A DNA stretch of 64,000 nt from Rhodovarius crocodyli (lineage in GTDB: Bacteria > Pseudomonadota > Alphaproteobacteria > Acetobacterales > Acetobacteraceae): NCBI GenBank assembly GCA_945901085.1, contig CAMDJV010000001.1, positions 62,001-126,000 of the forward strand. The letters run 5' to 3'. Position 1 is the first letter of the stretch. Each line of letters opens with the position of its first letter. The notes below the pieces were generated by a model. It searched no databases and was not told where the DNA came from. It saw nothing but the letters and a program-made list of their open reading frames with translations. Shown piece after piece: positions 17,989-26,492 of the stretch. Made by a program: the position numbers and the translations under genes.

Positions 17989-18896
17989 CACAGCTTCTTT
18001 GCCAGGCGCGGGTCGATCGCATCCCGCAGGCCATCGCCCAGCAGGTTCACCGCCAGCACGGTGATGGAGAGGAAAACGGCGGGGAAGAACACGATATAGG
18101 GCTTCACCTGCCAAAGCGCACGGCCCTCGGCCATGATATTCCCCCAGGAGGGAATGATCGGCGGCGTGCCAGCACCAATGAAAGAGAGAATCGCCTCAGT
18201 GATCATCGCCGCGGCACAAATGTAAGTGGCCTGCACGGTGAGCGGTGCCAGGGTATTAGGCAGAATATGTCGCCACATAATCATCACCGTACCGGTGCCC
18301 GAGGCCACGGCGGCATCAACATAAGGCTGCTCACGCAAGGAGAGCACAACACCGCGCACCAACCGCGTCACCCGCGGAATTTCCGCAATGGTAATCGCCA
18401 AAATCACATTCTGCACCGAGCCACGGGTCAGCGCCATCAGCGCAATCGCCAGCAGGATCGGCGGGATGGACATCATGCCATCCATCACCCGCATCACGAT
18501 GCTGTCAGCCAGCCGAATAAAGCCGGAGAAAAGCCCAATGGTGAGGCCGATCACGCTGGCCAAAAAGGCCACCGAGAAACCCACCAGCAGCGACACCCGC
18601 GCCCCATAGAGCACGCGCGAATAAACATCGCGCCCCAGCATGTCGGAGCCGAACCAGAACTGCGCCCCAGGCTCGCGCGTGCGCAAGGCCGGCGCCAGCG
18701 AGGTGGGGTCCTTGGTCCAGAGAAACGGTGCGAAGACGGCAATGCAGAGCATGGCCAGCAGCAAACCGCCACCAATGGCAATGGTGGGGTAGCGGCGCAA
18801 AAACCCGAGCACGCCGCGCCGCGGCTTCACCGGCGGCAGCACATCGGGCATCGGCTGGGCAATGGCCAAGCCGGCAGGAATAATGACGGCGCTCAA
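17988..18896 (-). CDS. Peptide ABC transporter permease, DppC type
   Basis: A 302-residue inner-membrane permease with about six helices. Like DppC/OppC it has a cytoplasmic N-terminal tail before the first helix ([20 protein letters not shown]) and a periplasmic loop with GTDxLGRD-like sequence ([12 protein letters not shown]). The ATPase-contact EAA-like loop is [22 protein letters not shown]. Stop and start overlap those of its neighbours, so it is fully operonic. Confidence 0.93.
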   Translation of the reverse strand: MSAVIIPAGLAIAQPMPDVLPPVKPRRGVLGFLRRYPTIAIGGGLLLAMLCIAVFAPFLWTKDPTSLAPALRTREPGAQFWFGSDMLGRDVYSRVLYGARVSLLVGFSVAFLASVIGLTIGLFSGFIRLADSIVMRVMDGMMSIPPILLAIALMALTRGSVQNVILAITIAEIPRVTRLVRGVVLSLREQPYVDAAVASGTGTVMIMWRHILPNTLAPLTVQATYICAAAMITEAILSFIGAGTPPIIPSWGNIMAEGRALWQVKPYIVFFPAVFLSITVLAVNLLGDGLRDAIDPRLAKKL

Positions 18897-19834
18897 TAGC
18901 GTATCCTCGGGTCAAGGAAGGTGTAGAGCAGGTCGATCCCCAGATTCACCAGCACGTAGACGAAGCTGAACAGCAGCACCACGCCTTGAATCACCGGGTA
19001 GTCCCGCCGCAGAATGGCATCCACCGTCAACCGGCCGAGGCCAGGAATGGCAAAGACGCTCTCAGTCACCACCGCGCCGCCAATCAGCAGCGCAATGCCA
19101 ATGCCCACCACGGTCACAATCGGCACGGCGGCATTCTTCAGCGCATGCAGAAACAGGATGGAGGACTGGCCCGCACCCTTGGCGCGCGCGGTGCGGATGT
19201 AATCCTGCTGCAGCACTTCGAGCATCGTGGCACGGGTGATGCGCGCGATGAGCGCGATATACACCCCACCCAGCGCCACCGCCGGCAGCACCAGATTCTC
19301 AATCCAGGGAAAGAACCCTTGAGCAAAAGGCGTATAGCCCTGCACCGGGAACCAATCGAGTTCCAGCGCAAAGACATAAGCCAGCAAATACCCCACCACG
19401 AAGACCGGCACCGAAAAGCCCAGCACGGCAAATCCCATCACCGCGCGGTCAATCCAGGTGCCCTGCTTCCAGGCCGCCACCACACCCATGGGAATGGCAA
19501 TGGAGAGCGCCAGGCACAGCGTGACGATCATCAGCGACAGGGTCGGCTCAATCCGCTGGGCGATCATGTGACCGACCGGCAGATTGGTGAAGATCGAGGT
19601 GCCAAGATCACCCTGCAGGATGCGAAACACCCATTCGGAGAACCGCACCAGATAAGGCCGATCCAGCCCCAGCGAGGCGCGAATCCGCTCCACATCATCA
19701 GGCGTCGCCTGATCGCCCGCGATCACCGCCGCCGGGTCGCCCGGCGCGAGATACAGCAGCGAGAACACGAACAGCGCCACAAAGGCCATGACGGGTATCG
19801 TCGCCAATACCCGCCGAATAATGTAAGCCCACAT
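18893..19834 (-). CDS. Peptide ABC transporter permease, DppB type
   Basis: A 313-residue inner-membrane permease with six helices. The N-terminus is IIRRVLATIPVMAFVALFVF, followed by the DppB-type LAPGDPAAVIAGDQATPDDV region. The EAA-like loop is YIRTARAKGAGQSSILFLHALKN. It forms the membrane channel with the DppC-like subunit. It begins 20 bp after the stop of the nearest binding-protein gene and overlaps dppC by 4 bp. Confidence 0.94.
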   Translation of the reverse strand: MWAYIIRRVLATIPVMAFVALFVFSLLYLAPGDPAAVIAGDQATPDDVERIRASLGLDRPYLVRFSEWVFRILQGDLGTSIFTNLPVGHMIAQRIEPTLSLMIVTLCLALSIAIPMGVVAAWKQGTWIDRAVMGFAVLGFSVPVFVVGYLLAYVFALELDWFPVQGYTPFAQGFFPWIENLVLPAVALGGVYIALIARITRATMLEVLQQDYIRTARAKGAGQSSILFLHALKNAAVPIVTVVGIGIALLIGGAVVTESVFAIPGLGRLTVDAILRRDYPVIQGVVLLFSFVYVLVNLGIDLLYTFLDPRIRY

Positions 19835-19854
19835 GGCTTAGTGCCCCCTGGCCA

Positions 19855-21441
19855 TCAAGTCTTGGACACGCCCCAGAAGAAGGGTAGCGGCCCCTTCACC
19901 ACGCCGGAGACATTGCGCCGCCAGGCCTGGTAGCTCTTGAAGAAGCCGGTCGGCGCATAGACGACGTTTTCCACCGCGGCGCGGTTGATCTTGTCGATGG
20001 CGGCCTTCTCGGTCTCCGCCGTCGGCGCGTCGAACCATTCGGCCACACCGGCCTCCACCGCAGGCACCGAGGGCCAGCCGAACCAGGCGCCATCGCCATT
20101 GGCGCGCACCGCGTTATAGCCGGCCGGATTCACGCAATCCGCACCCGCATGCCAGGTGTGGAACATGCTCCAACCACCCTGGCCCGGCGGGTTGCGCACG
20201 GCGCGGCGCTGACCAACGGTGCCCCAATCGGTCGCCACGAAATCAACATTCATCCCCAGGCGGCGCAGCAGATCGGCGGTCACATCGCCCATCGGCTTGA
20301 GCAGCGGCTGGTCCTGGCCCACCAGGCAGGTCACCGGCTCATTGGCATAGCCGCTCTCGGCCAGCAGGCGCTTAGCACCCTCCATATTCGAGCGCTTCAT
20401 CACCTCGCCACCGGCCTCGCTATAGCTGGAGGTGCCAGGGGTGAAGAAGCCGCCCAGCACACTCCACAGCGCGGTGTCGCTGCCCACCACGGCGCGCATA
20501 TAATCTTCCTGGCTCAACGCCATCATCACCGCCTGCCGCACCTTCAGATTATTGAAGGGCGCATGCAGGTGGTTCATCCGGAAGCTGCCAATATTGCCCA
20601 ACGGGTCGGCAATATCGACAAGGATGTTGCGGTTGCGGCGCAGCAGCGGCACGAGGTCGCTGATCGGGCTCTCCCACCAATCCACCTCACCCGCCTGCAG
20701 CGCATTGGCCGCCGTCGCCGGGTCGGGCATCACCACCCATTCCAGGCGGTCCACCAGGATGCGCTTGCCGCCAGCCAGCCAGCTCGCCGCGCCCTCGCGC
20801 GGGGTATAGCGGCCGAATTTTTCGAATACGGCGCGCGCACCGGGCACCCATTCATCACGCTTGAAGGTCATCGGCCCGGAGCCGACATATTCGCTGATCA
20901 TCGAATTGCCAGCGGTGGCAGCAATACGCTCAGGCATGATGAAGCAGCAGGGCGTGCCGCATTTGCCCAGCGCGTATTTCATCTTGGGATAGGGGCGCTT
21001 CAACTTCCAGCGGAAATTGCGGTCATCCACCGCCACCAACTCATCCTGGATGGCGCGCAGCATCTGGCCCATCGGGTCGCGCGGCGCCCAGCGATTGATC
21101 GAGGCGACCACATCCTTCGCCAACACCGGCGTGCCATCATGGAAGATCAGGCCCGGGCGCAGGCGGAATTCCCAGGTCAGCCCATCGGAGGAGACGGTCT
21201 CGCCCTCCACCATCTGCCGCTGCGGCACAAGATTCTCATCCACGCCGTAAAGCGTGTCCCACACCGCGGCAGCGGCGTTGCGGACCACATATTGCGTGCC
21301 CCAGATGGGGTCGAAATTGGCCAGATTCGCCTGCGGCACGAAGCGCAGCGTGCGCGCCGCGGCGTTCTGCGAGATGGCGGGCGCAGCGGCGGTGACGGTG
21401 GCGGCGGCCACGGCACCCTTCAAAAGGTTACGACGTTCCAT
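19855..21441 (-). CDS. ABC peptide-binding protein, family 5 (paralog 1)
   Basis: A 528-residue periplasmic binding protein with a Tat-like signal (MERRNLLKGAVAAATVTAAAPAIS). The mature protein opens LRFVPQANLANFDPIWGTQYV, a pattern shared by all five paralogs here. Other shared blocks are DGLTWEFRLRPGLIFHD near residue 95, PFNNLKVRQAVMMAL mid-protein, and PLPFFWGVSKT at the C-terminus. Length and order fit the DppA/OppA cluster (SBP_bac_5). It is the paralog nearest the permease genes and has its own 170-bp upstream gap with an inverted repeat, so it may also be transcribed alone. The ligand is unknown. Confidence 0.93.
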   Translation of the reverse strand: MERRNLLKGAVAAATVTAAAPAISQNAAARTLRFVPQANLANFDPIWGTQYVVRNAAAAVWDTLYGVDENLVPQRQMVEGETVSSDGLTWEFRLRPGLIFHDGTPVLAKDVVASINRWAPRDPMGQMLRAIQDELVAVDDRNFRWKLKRPYPKMKYALGKCGTPCCFIMPERIAATAGNSMISEYVGSGPMTFKRDEWVPGARAVFEKFGRYTPREGAASWLAGGKRILVDRLEWVVMPDPATAANALQAGEVDWWESPISDLVPLLRRNRNILVDIADPLGNIGSFRMNHLHAPFNNLKVRQAVMMALSQEDYMRAVVGSDTALWSVLGGFFTPGTSSYSEAGGEVMKRSNMEGAKRLLAESGYANEPVTCLVGQDQPLLKPMGDVTADLLRRLGMNVDFVATDWGTVGQRRAVRNPPGQGGWSMFHTWHAGADCVNPAGYNAVRANGDGAWFGWPSVPAVEAGVAEWFDAPTAETEKAAIDKINRAAVENVVYAPTGFFKSYQAWRRNVSGVVKGPLPFFWGVSKT

Positions 21442-21474
21442 CGGTCAAGCTCTCCCAAGCCTCATGCGGTGCAA

Positions 21475-21503
21475 ACTGGCGCAATCGAGGCATGTGCGCC
21501 AGT
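21475..21503. promoter_or_regulatory. Inverted repeat upstream of binding-protein gene 1 (possible operator)
   Basis: A perfect 9-nt inverted repeat, ACTGGCGCA and TGCGCCAGT, separated by 11 nt, about 34-62 bp upstream of the start codon at 21441. Position and symmetry suit a transcription-factor site or an RNA hairpin in the leader. It is in the only intergenic space longer than 100 bp inside the five-paralog run. No regulator gene is nearby. Nothing else is recognised in 21442-21611. Confidence 0.45.
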
Positions 21504-21611
21504 CTTATGTGACAGGATTTTTTCGCATTCCACCGGCCTTCCTGCCTCAAGCCGGTGCGACACTAAGCGGCAATTTGCTCGCTTAACGCTCAATAAAATC
21601 CCCTTAAGCGC

Positions 21612-23183
21612 TCAAGCCCGCCGAACGCCCCAAAATAGAGCAGGTCCACCGCGCACAATGCCCGTCAGGCTGCGCCGCCAAGCCTGCGGCGGCCGCACCA
21701 GGCCGAGCGGAATAAACGGCACCTCCGCAAAGGCCACACGTTGCATTTGCTCCGCCACCCGCCGCGCCGTGGCGTCATCAGGCGCATCGAACCACTCCTC
21801 GCGCAGCGTCTCCAAAGCCGGCAGGGTCGGCCAGCCGGCCCAGGCGGCGGCACCATGGCCGCGCAGCGGCTGGTGGCTCCCAGGTACCGAGACATCCAGC
21901 CCCTCCCAGGTCGTGCAAAACGCGCTCCAGCCGCCCGCATCCACCGTGCCGCGATTGTTGCGTCGCTGGATATGCGTGCCCCAATCCATCCCCGGCATAT
22001 CGACATTAAAGCCCACACGCCGCAGCAAATCGCCCGCCACCTCAGAGAGGTTTTGCAGCACCGGCAGGTCAGAAGCGCCCAGCATGGTCACCCGCTGATT
22101 GGCATAGCCCGAGGCCCGCAGCGCCGCCCGCGCCGCCTCCAGGCTGCGAGGGCCCGTCAGCACCTCCAGCCCCGCCGCATTGGCCAGCGGCGTGCCCGGC
22201 GTAAACACCCCCGCCGGCACCACCGAGAGCGCGGGGTCCGTGCCGATTGCCGCATCCATAAAGGCGCGCTGCTCCACCGCCGGCAGCAGGGCGCGGCGCA
22301 CCGCCGCATTGTCGAAGGGCGGATGGAGAAAATTGAACCGCAGCACGCCCAGATTGCCGGCAGGGTTGATCACGCCGATCTCGATATCCCGGTTGCGGCG
22401 CAACAAGGGCAGCAGATCCGGCAGCGGGGTTTCCCACCAATCCGCCTCATTATTCTGCAATGCCGCCCCCGCCGTGGCCGGGTCGGGCATGATCTTCCAC
22501 TCGACCCGGTCAAAATGCACCTGCTTGGCGCCGGCGAGAAAATCCGTGGCCTCACCGCGCGGCACATAGCCGGCAAATTTGTCATAAACCGCCACATCGC
22601 CCGGCCGGAACAAATCCTGCCGGAACCGGAACGGCCCAGAGCCAGTGGCATCGGTGATCTGCTGGAACGGGTCAGTCCGCGCCACCCGCTCGGGCATGAT
22701 GGCGCACATATTGGCCGAGGGTTTGCCCAAGGCCCAGGCCAGCCCGGCCCAGGGCCGCTTCAGCCGAATGCGAATCCGCCGATCATCGGGCGCGGTGATC
22801 TCCTCAGCCAGCCCATCCAGCCGCTGCCCCAATACATCGCGCTTCGACCAGCGAATGATCGAGGCCACGCAATCGCGCCCGCGCACCGGCTCATTATCGT
22901 GGAATTTCAGCCCTTCGCGCAGCGTGATCGTCCAGGTCAGCCCATCACTGCTGACCTCATGCCCCGCCGCCATCTGCGGCTGCACCCGGTATTGCGCATC
23001 CAGGCCATAAAGCAGGTCATAAACCATGAGGCCGTGATTGCGCACCACAACGGCCGTGCTCCAAACCGGGTCAATGCTGGCCAGGTTGGATTGCGGCACG
23101 AAGCGCAGCGGCCGCCCCGCCCCTTGCGCAAAAGCCGGCGCCGCCATGCCGGCCGCCAAAACACCACGACGCGAAACACTCAT
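21612..23183 (-). CDS. ABC peptide-binding protein, family 5 (paralog 2)
   Basis: A 523-residue binding protein. Signal peptide MSVSRRGVLAAGMAAPAFAQ is followed by LRFVPQSNLASIDPVWSTAV. It shares with its neighbours DWWETPLPDLLPLLRRNRDI, GVFTPGTPLANAAGLEVL and a C-terminus ending LFWGVRRA. Its start overlaps the stop of paralog 3 by 4 bp (ATGA), so these two are translationally coupled. The reading frame is intact, which argues that it is a working receptor, probably with a different peptide or amine ligand. Confidence 0.93.
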   Translation of the reverse strand: MSVSRRGVLAAGMAAPAFAQGAGRPLRFVPQSNLASIDPVWSTAVVVRNHGLMVYDLLYGLDAQYRVQPQMAAGHEVSSDGLTWTITLREGLKFHDNEPVRGRDCVASIIRWSKRDVLGQRLDGLAEEITAPDDRRIRIRLKRPWAGLAWALGKPSANMCAIMPERVARTDPFQQITDATGSGPFRFRQDLFRPGDVAVYDKFAGYVPRGEATDFLAGAKQVHFDRVEWKIMPDPATAGAALQNNEADWWETPLPDLLPLLRRNRDIEIGVINPAGNLGVLRFNFLHPPFDNAAVRRALLPAVEQRAFMDAAIGTDPALSVVPAGVFTPGTPLANAAGLEVLTGPRSLEAARAALRASGYANQRVTMLGASDLPVLQNLSEVAGDLLRRVGFNVDMPGMDWGTHIQRRNNRGTVDAGGWSAFCTTWEGLDVSVPGSHQPLRGHGAAAWAGWPTLPALETLREEWFDAPDDATARRVAEQMQRVAFAEVPFIPLGLVRPPQAWRRSLTGIVRGGPALFWGVRRA

Positions 23184-24742
23184 GACTTACCAATTCCCCA
23201 AAACACCGTCGCCGGCGAACGAAACACATTGGTGACGTTACGTCGCCAGACGCTGGGCTGCCAGTAGTAGCCCAGCGGCACATAAGGCAGCGTCTCCATC
23301 GCCCGCCGGTTCAGCGCGCCGGCAATCCGCCGGGCCTGCGCCGGCTCCGCCGCCTCCAGCCATTCCGCGCGCAGCTGTTCAATCAGCGCATCCTCGGGCC
23401 AGCCGAACCAAGCATCACGGCCATTCGAGCGCAGGAAGAGATGCACCGGCGGCGTATCCAGCGCATCACCACCGGCAGTGGTGTGAATGACACTCCAACC
23501 GCCCCGCTCCACCGGCTCGCGCGAGGTGCGGCGTTGCACCAGCGTGCCCCAATCGGCGCTGATCACCTCCACATTCATCCCCAGCCGGCGCAGCAAATCG
23601 GCCGTGACGAGGGATAACGCGTTGATCTGCGGATAATCCCCCGGTGCGACCAGCACCACGCGCTCATTATTGTAACCGGCGGCGCGCAACGCCGCCCGGG
23701 CCGCCTCGATATTGCGCGTCTTGAGGACCTCACTGCCCTCGTCATTGGCCATCGCCGTGTCACAGGTGAAAACACCCTCACAGACGCCCCAGCCGGCCGG
23801 GTCCTCACCCGCCACGGCGCGCAGATAATCGCGCTGGTCCACCGCCATCGCCACCGCGCGGCGGATCGCCACATTGTTGAACGGCGCATGCAGATGATTA
23901 AACCGCAGGCAGCCATAGAAGCCACTCGACAGCCGCTGCTCCACCACCACTTGACGGTTGCGCCGGATCAGCGGCAGCAGGTCATGCAGCGGGTATTCCC
24001 AATAATCCTGCTCGCCGGTCTGCATCGCATTGGCCGCCGTCGCCGGGTCAGGAATGACCGACCATTCCACCCGATCAATGCGCGCCGCGCGACCACCGGC
24101 CAGCCCATCCACCGGCTCCTGCCGCGGCACATAGCCATCAAACTTCGCCCAAACCGCGCGGCTGCCAGGGTTCCACTCATTGGCCACGAAACGGAACGGG
24201 CCGGAGCCCGTGGCATCGCGCACCTGCTGGAACGGGTCCGTCGCCGCCAGCCGCTCGGGCAGCACCGGCACCGGCCCCTGGCTGCGCCCCATGGCCAGCG
24301 CCAGAAACGGAAAGGGCCGCTTCAGCCGGAAGCGAAACCGCCGGTCATCCAGCACCGACAATTCATCCACCGCCGTCCAAAGCACCTGGCCAAAACTATC
24401 CCGCGCCGCCCAACGCCGGATGGACGCCACACAATCAGCCGCCCGCACCGGCTCATTGTCATGAAATTTCAGGCCCGGGCGCAGGGTGAAATCCCATTGC
24501 CGCCCCTCGGCCGAAATCTCCCAGCCCTCGGCCATTTGCGGCCGCACCTCGCCGGCAAGGTTCACCGTGGTGATATTGTCATACACCATCATGCCGTGAT
24601 TGCGGGTGACCACGGCCGTGGTCCAGACCGGATCCAGCGAGGTCAGATTGGCCTGGGGAATCACCCGCAGCGTGCGCGCCGCACTGCCCTGCGCCAGTGC
24701 CGGCCCCGCCATGGCCGCCATCATCATTGATCTACGCCGCAT
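23180..24742 (-). CDS. ABC peptide-binding protein, family 5 (paralog 3)
   Basis: A 520-residue binding protein. The start at 24742 (MRRRSMMMAAMAGPALAQ) is preferred because GGAGG lies 8 nt upstream; the longer frame adds nine residues without signal-peptide character. The mature protein opens LRVIPQANLTSLDPVWTTAV and shares the family blocks VNDLL-like YPLHDLLPLIRRNRQV and PFNNVAIRRAVAMAVDQRDY. It differs from the others by a Cys pair in the middle (GVCEGVFTCDTAMAND) where they have GVFTPGTPLA. Confidence 0.93.
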   Translation of the reverse strand: MRRRSMMMAAMAGPALAQGSAARTLRVIPQANLTSLDPVWTTAVVTRNHGMMVYDNITTVNLAGEVRPQMAEGWEISAEGRQWDFTLRPGLKFHDNEPVRAADCVASIRRWAARDSFGQVLWTAVDELSVLDDRRFRFRLKRPFPFLALAMGRSQGPVPVLPERLAATDPFQQVRDATGSGPFRFVANEWNPGSRAVWAKFDGYVPRQEPVDGLAGGRAARIDRVEWSVIPDPATAANAMQTGEQDYWEYPLHDLLPLIRRNRQVVVEQRLSSGFYGCLRFNHLHAPFNNVAIRRAVAMAVDQRDYLRAVAGEDPAGWGVCEGVFTCDTAMANDEGSEVLKTRNIEAARAALRAAGYNNERVVLVAPGDYPQINALSLVTADLLRRLGMNVEVISADWGTLVQRRTSREPVERGGWSVIHTTAGGDALDTPPVHLFLRSNGRDAWFGWPEDALIEQLRAEWLEAAEPAQARRIAGALNRRAMETLPYVPLGYYWQPSVWRRNVTNVFRSPATVFWGIGKS

Positions 24743-24819
24743 CCGCTTGACCTCCATCTGGAGAGCCAAGCTTCGGGGATGGCGGCGCAGAGAGCAAGGC
24801 CAGGCCGGTCAGCCGCCCC

Positions 24820-26394
24820 TCAGGCGCGCCGCAAATTCCAAAACAGCGCAAAGCCCGGCACCCGGTCACGCAAATTGCTGCGATGGGCGGTCACCGACAT
24901 ATAGGCCCCCACCGGAATAAACGGCACCTCATCCATCGCCGTGCGCTGCATATCCCGCGCAATCGCCTTTTGCGCATCGAGGTCAGGCGCATCGAACCAC
25001 GCGTCGCGCAGCTCCTCCAGCCGCGGAACCGTCGGCCAGCCCGGCCAGGAATTGGCGCCGCTGCCGCGCAGCGGGAAATGCCCCGCCGGGTCCATGAAAT
25101 CGGTCGAGGAAAAGCTGGTCAGAAACACATTCCAGCCGCCGCGCTCAATCGGCTCGCGTGAGGCACGCCGCTGCACCACCGTGCCCCAATCGGTCAGCAC
25201 GAAATCGAGATTAACCCCCAGCCGGCGGAACATATCCCCCGCCACCTGGGTGATGGCGGCAGGCGCCAGAATATCAGTCGGCCCAATGAGGCGAATAAGC
25301 TGGTTGGTATAGCCCGCATCGCGCAGCAAAGCCTTGGCGCGGTCAATACTGCGCGGCCCGGTCAGCGCCTCCAGCCCAACATCCGAGGCCAAAGGCGTAC
25401 CGGGCGTGAAAACCCCCACCCCGGTGCGAATCAAGGCCGGGTCAGTGCCCACCACCGCACTCATGTAATCGGCCTGATTGACCGCCGGCAGAATGGCCTG
25501 GCGCATCTCCTTCTTATCGAAGGGACCATGCAGAAAATTAAAGCGCAGAATGGCACTCAGCGGCAGCGGGTCGATCGGCTCCTGGGTGATGTTGCGGTTG
25601 CGCCGCAGCAACTGCTGAATCTCCGGCGGCGGCTGCTCGAACCAATCGATCTCCCCGGTTTGCAGGGCTGCGGTGGCCGTCGCCGCATCGGTGATGATGC
25701 GCCATTCGATGCGGTCAAAATTCGCAACCTTGGGGCCCGCGGTAAAGCTCGGCCGCCCCTGCGGGTTGGGCACGTAATCGCCATTGCGCTCATAGACCAC
25801 GAGGCTGCCGGAATTATACTCCCGGCTGTTGAACTTGAACGGCCCGCTGCCGATGGCCTCACGAATCTGCTGAAACGCATCCGTCGCCGCAATCCGCTCA
25901 GGCATCATGAACGGTGCCGGATTGACCGGGCTGGCCAGCGCCGAAAAGAGCAGCGGAAAGGGCTTTTTCAGCCGAAAGCGGAAGGAGGTGTCATCCACCG
26001 CCACCAATTCATCGAGTTGGCGGGCCAATTGCTGGCCCGAAGGGTTGCGCCGCATCCAGCGCACCAGGCTCTGCACGCAATCCGCCGCCGTGACGCGCTC
26101 GCCATCATGCCAGCGCAGCCCAGCGCGCAGGGTGATGGTGATCCGCTTGCCACCATCCTCGATGCTATGGCCCGAGGCCATTTGCGGCCGCGCATTAAAC
26201 TCTGCATCCAGGCCATAGAGCGTATCATAGACCATATAGGCGTGGTTGCGGGTGACATTGGCCGTCGTCCATATCGGGTCGAGGCTGGTGAGATTGGCCT
26301 GGGGCACAAAGCGCAAAATGCGCGGCGCCTGCGCCACCGCGGGCGAGGTCATAGCTGCGGCGGCGGTGGCGGCAAAGAGTTCACGACGTTGCAT
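24820..26394 (-). CDS. ABC peptide-binding protein, family 5 (paralog 4)
   Basis: A 524-residue binding protein. The start at 26394 gives signal MQRRELFAATAAAAMTSPAVAQ; the upstream extension is not signal-like. The mature protein begins LRFVPQANLTSLDPIWTTAN. It retains GVFTPGTPLASDVGLEALTGPRS and the C-terminal FALFWNLRRA pattern. The residues replacing WWE in the DWWE block are WFE (IDWFEQPPPEIQQLLRRNRN), so the binding pocket may differ. It is 77 bp upstream of paralog 3 and 98 bp downstream of paralog 5. Confidence 0.92.
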   Translation of the reverse strand: MQRRELFAATAAAAMTSPAVAQAPRILRFVPQANLTSLDPIWTTANVTRNHAYMVYDTLYGLDAEFNARPQMASGHSIEDGGKRITITLRAGLRWHDGERVTAADCVQSLVRWMRRNPSGQQLARQLDELVAVDDTSFRFRLKKPFPLLFSALASPVNPAPFMMPERIAATDAFQQIREAIGSGPFKFNSREYNSGSLVVYERNGDYVPNPQGRPSFTAGPKVANFDRIEWRIITDAATATAALQTGEIDWFEQPPPEIQQLLRRNRNITQEPIDPLPLSAILRFNFLHGPFDKKEMRQAILPAVNQADYMSAVVGTDPALIRTGVGVFTPGTPLASDVGLEALTGPRSIDRAKALLRDAGYTNQLIRLIGPTDILAPAAITQVAGDMFRRLGVNLDFVLTDWGTVVQRRASREPIERGGWNVFLTSFSSTDFMDPAGHFPLRGSGANSWPGWPTVPRLEELRDAWFDAPDLDAQKAIARDMQRTAMDEVPFIPVGAYMSVTAHRSNLRDRVPGFALFWNLRRA

Positions 26395-26492
26395 GGCACG
26401 GGCTCCCAGGTCAGGCGCGGGCACAGCCTTTGCCGTGCCCATGCGCATATTTTAGACACGTGGCGCAGTTTGGCCACGGGTATCGCCGAAGA

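Noticed and set aside
20149-22098. A 649-codon plus-strand frame across binding-protein genes 1 and 2
   Set aside because: Antisense shadow; no motif, and the sense strand encodes intact receptors.
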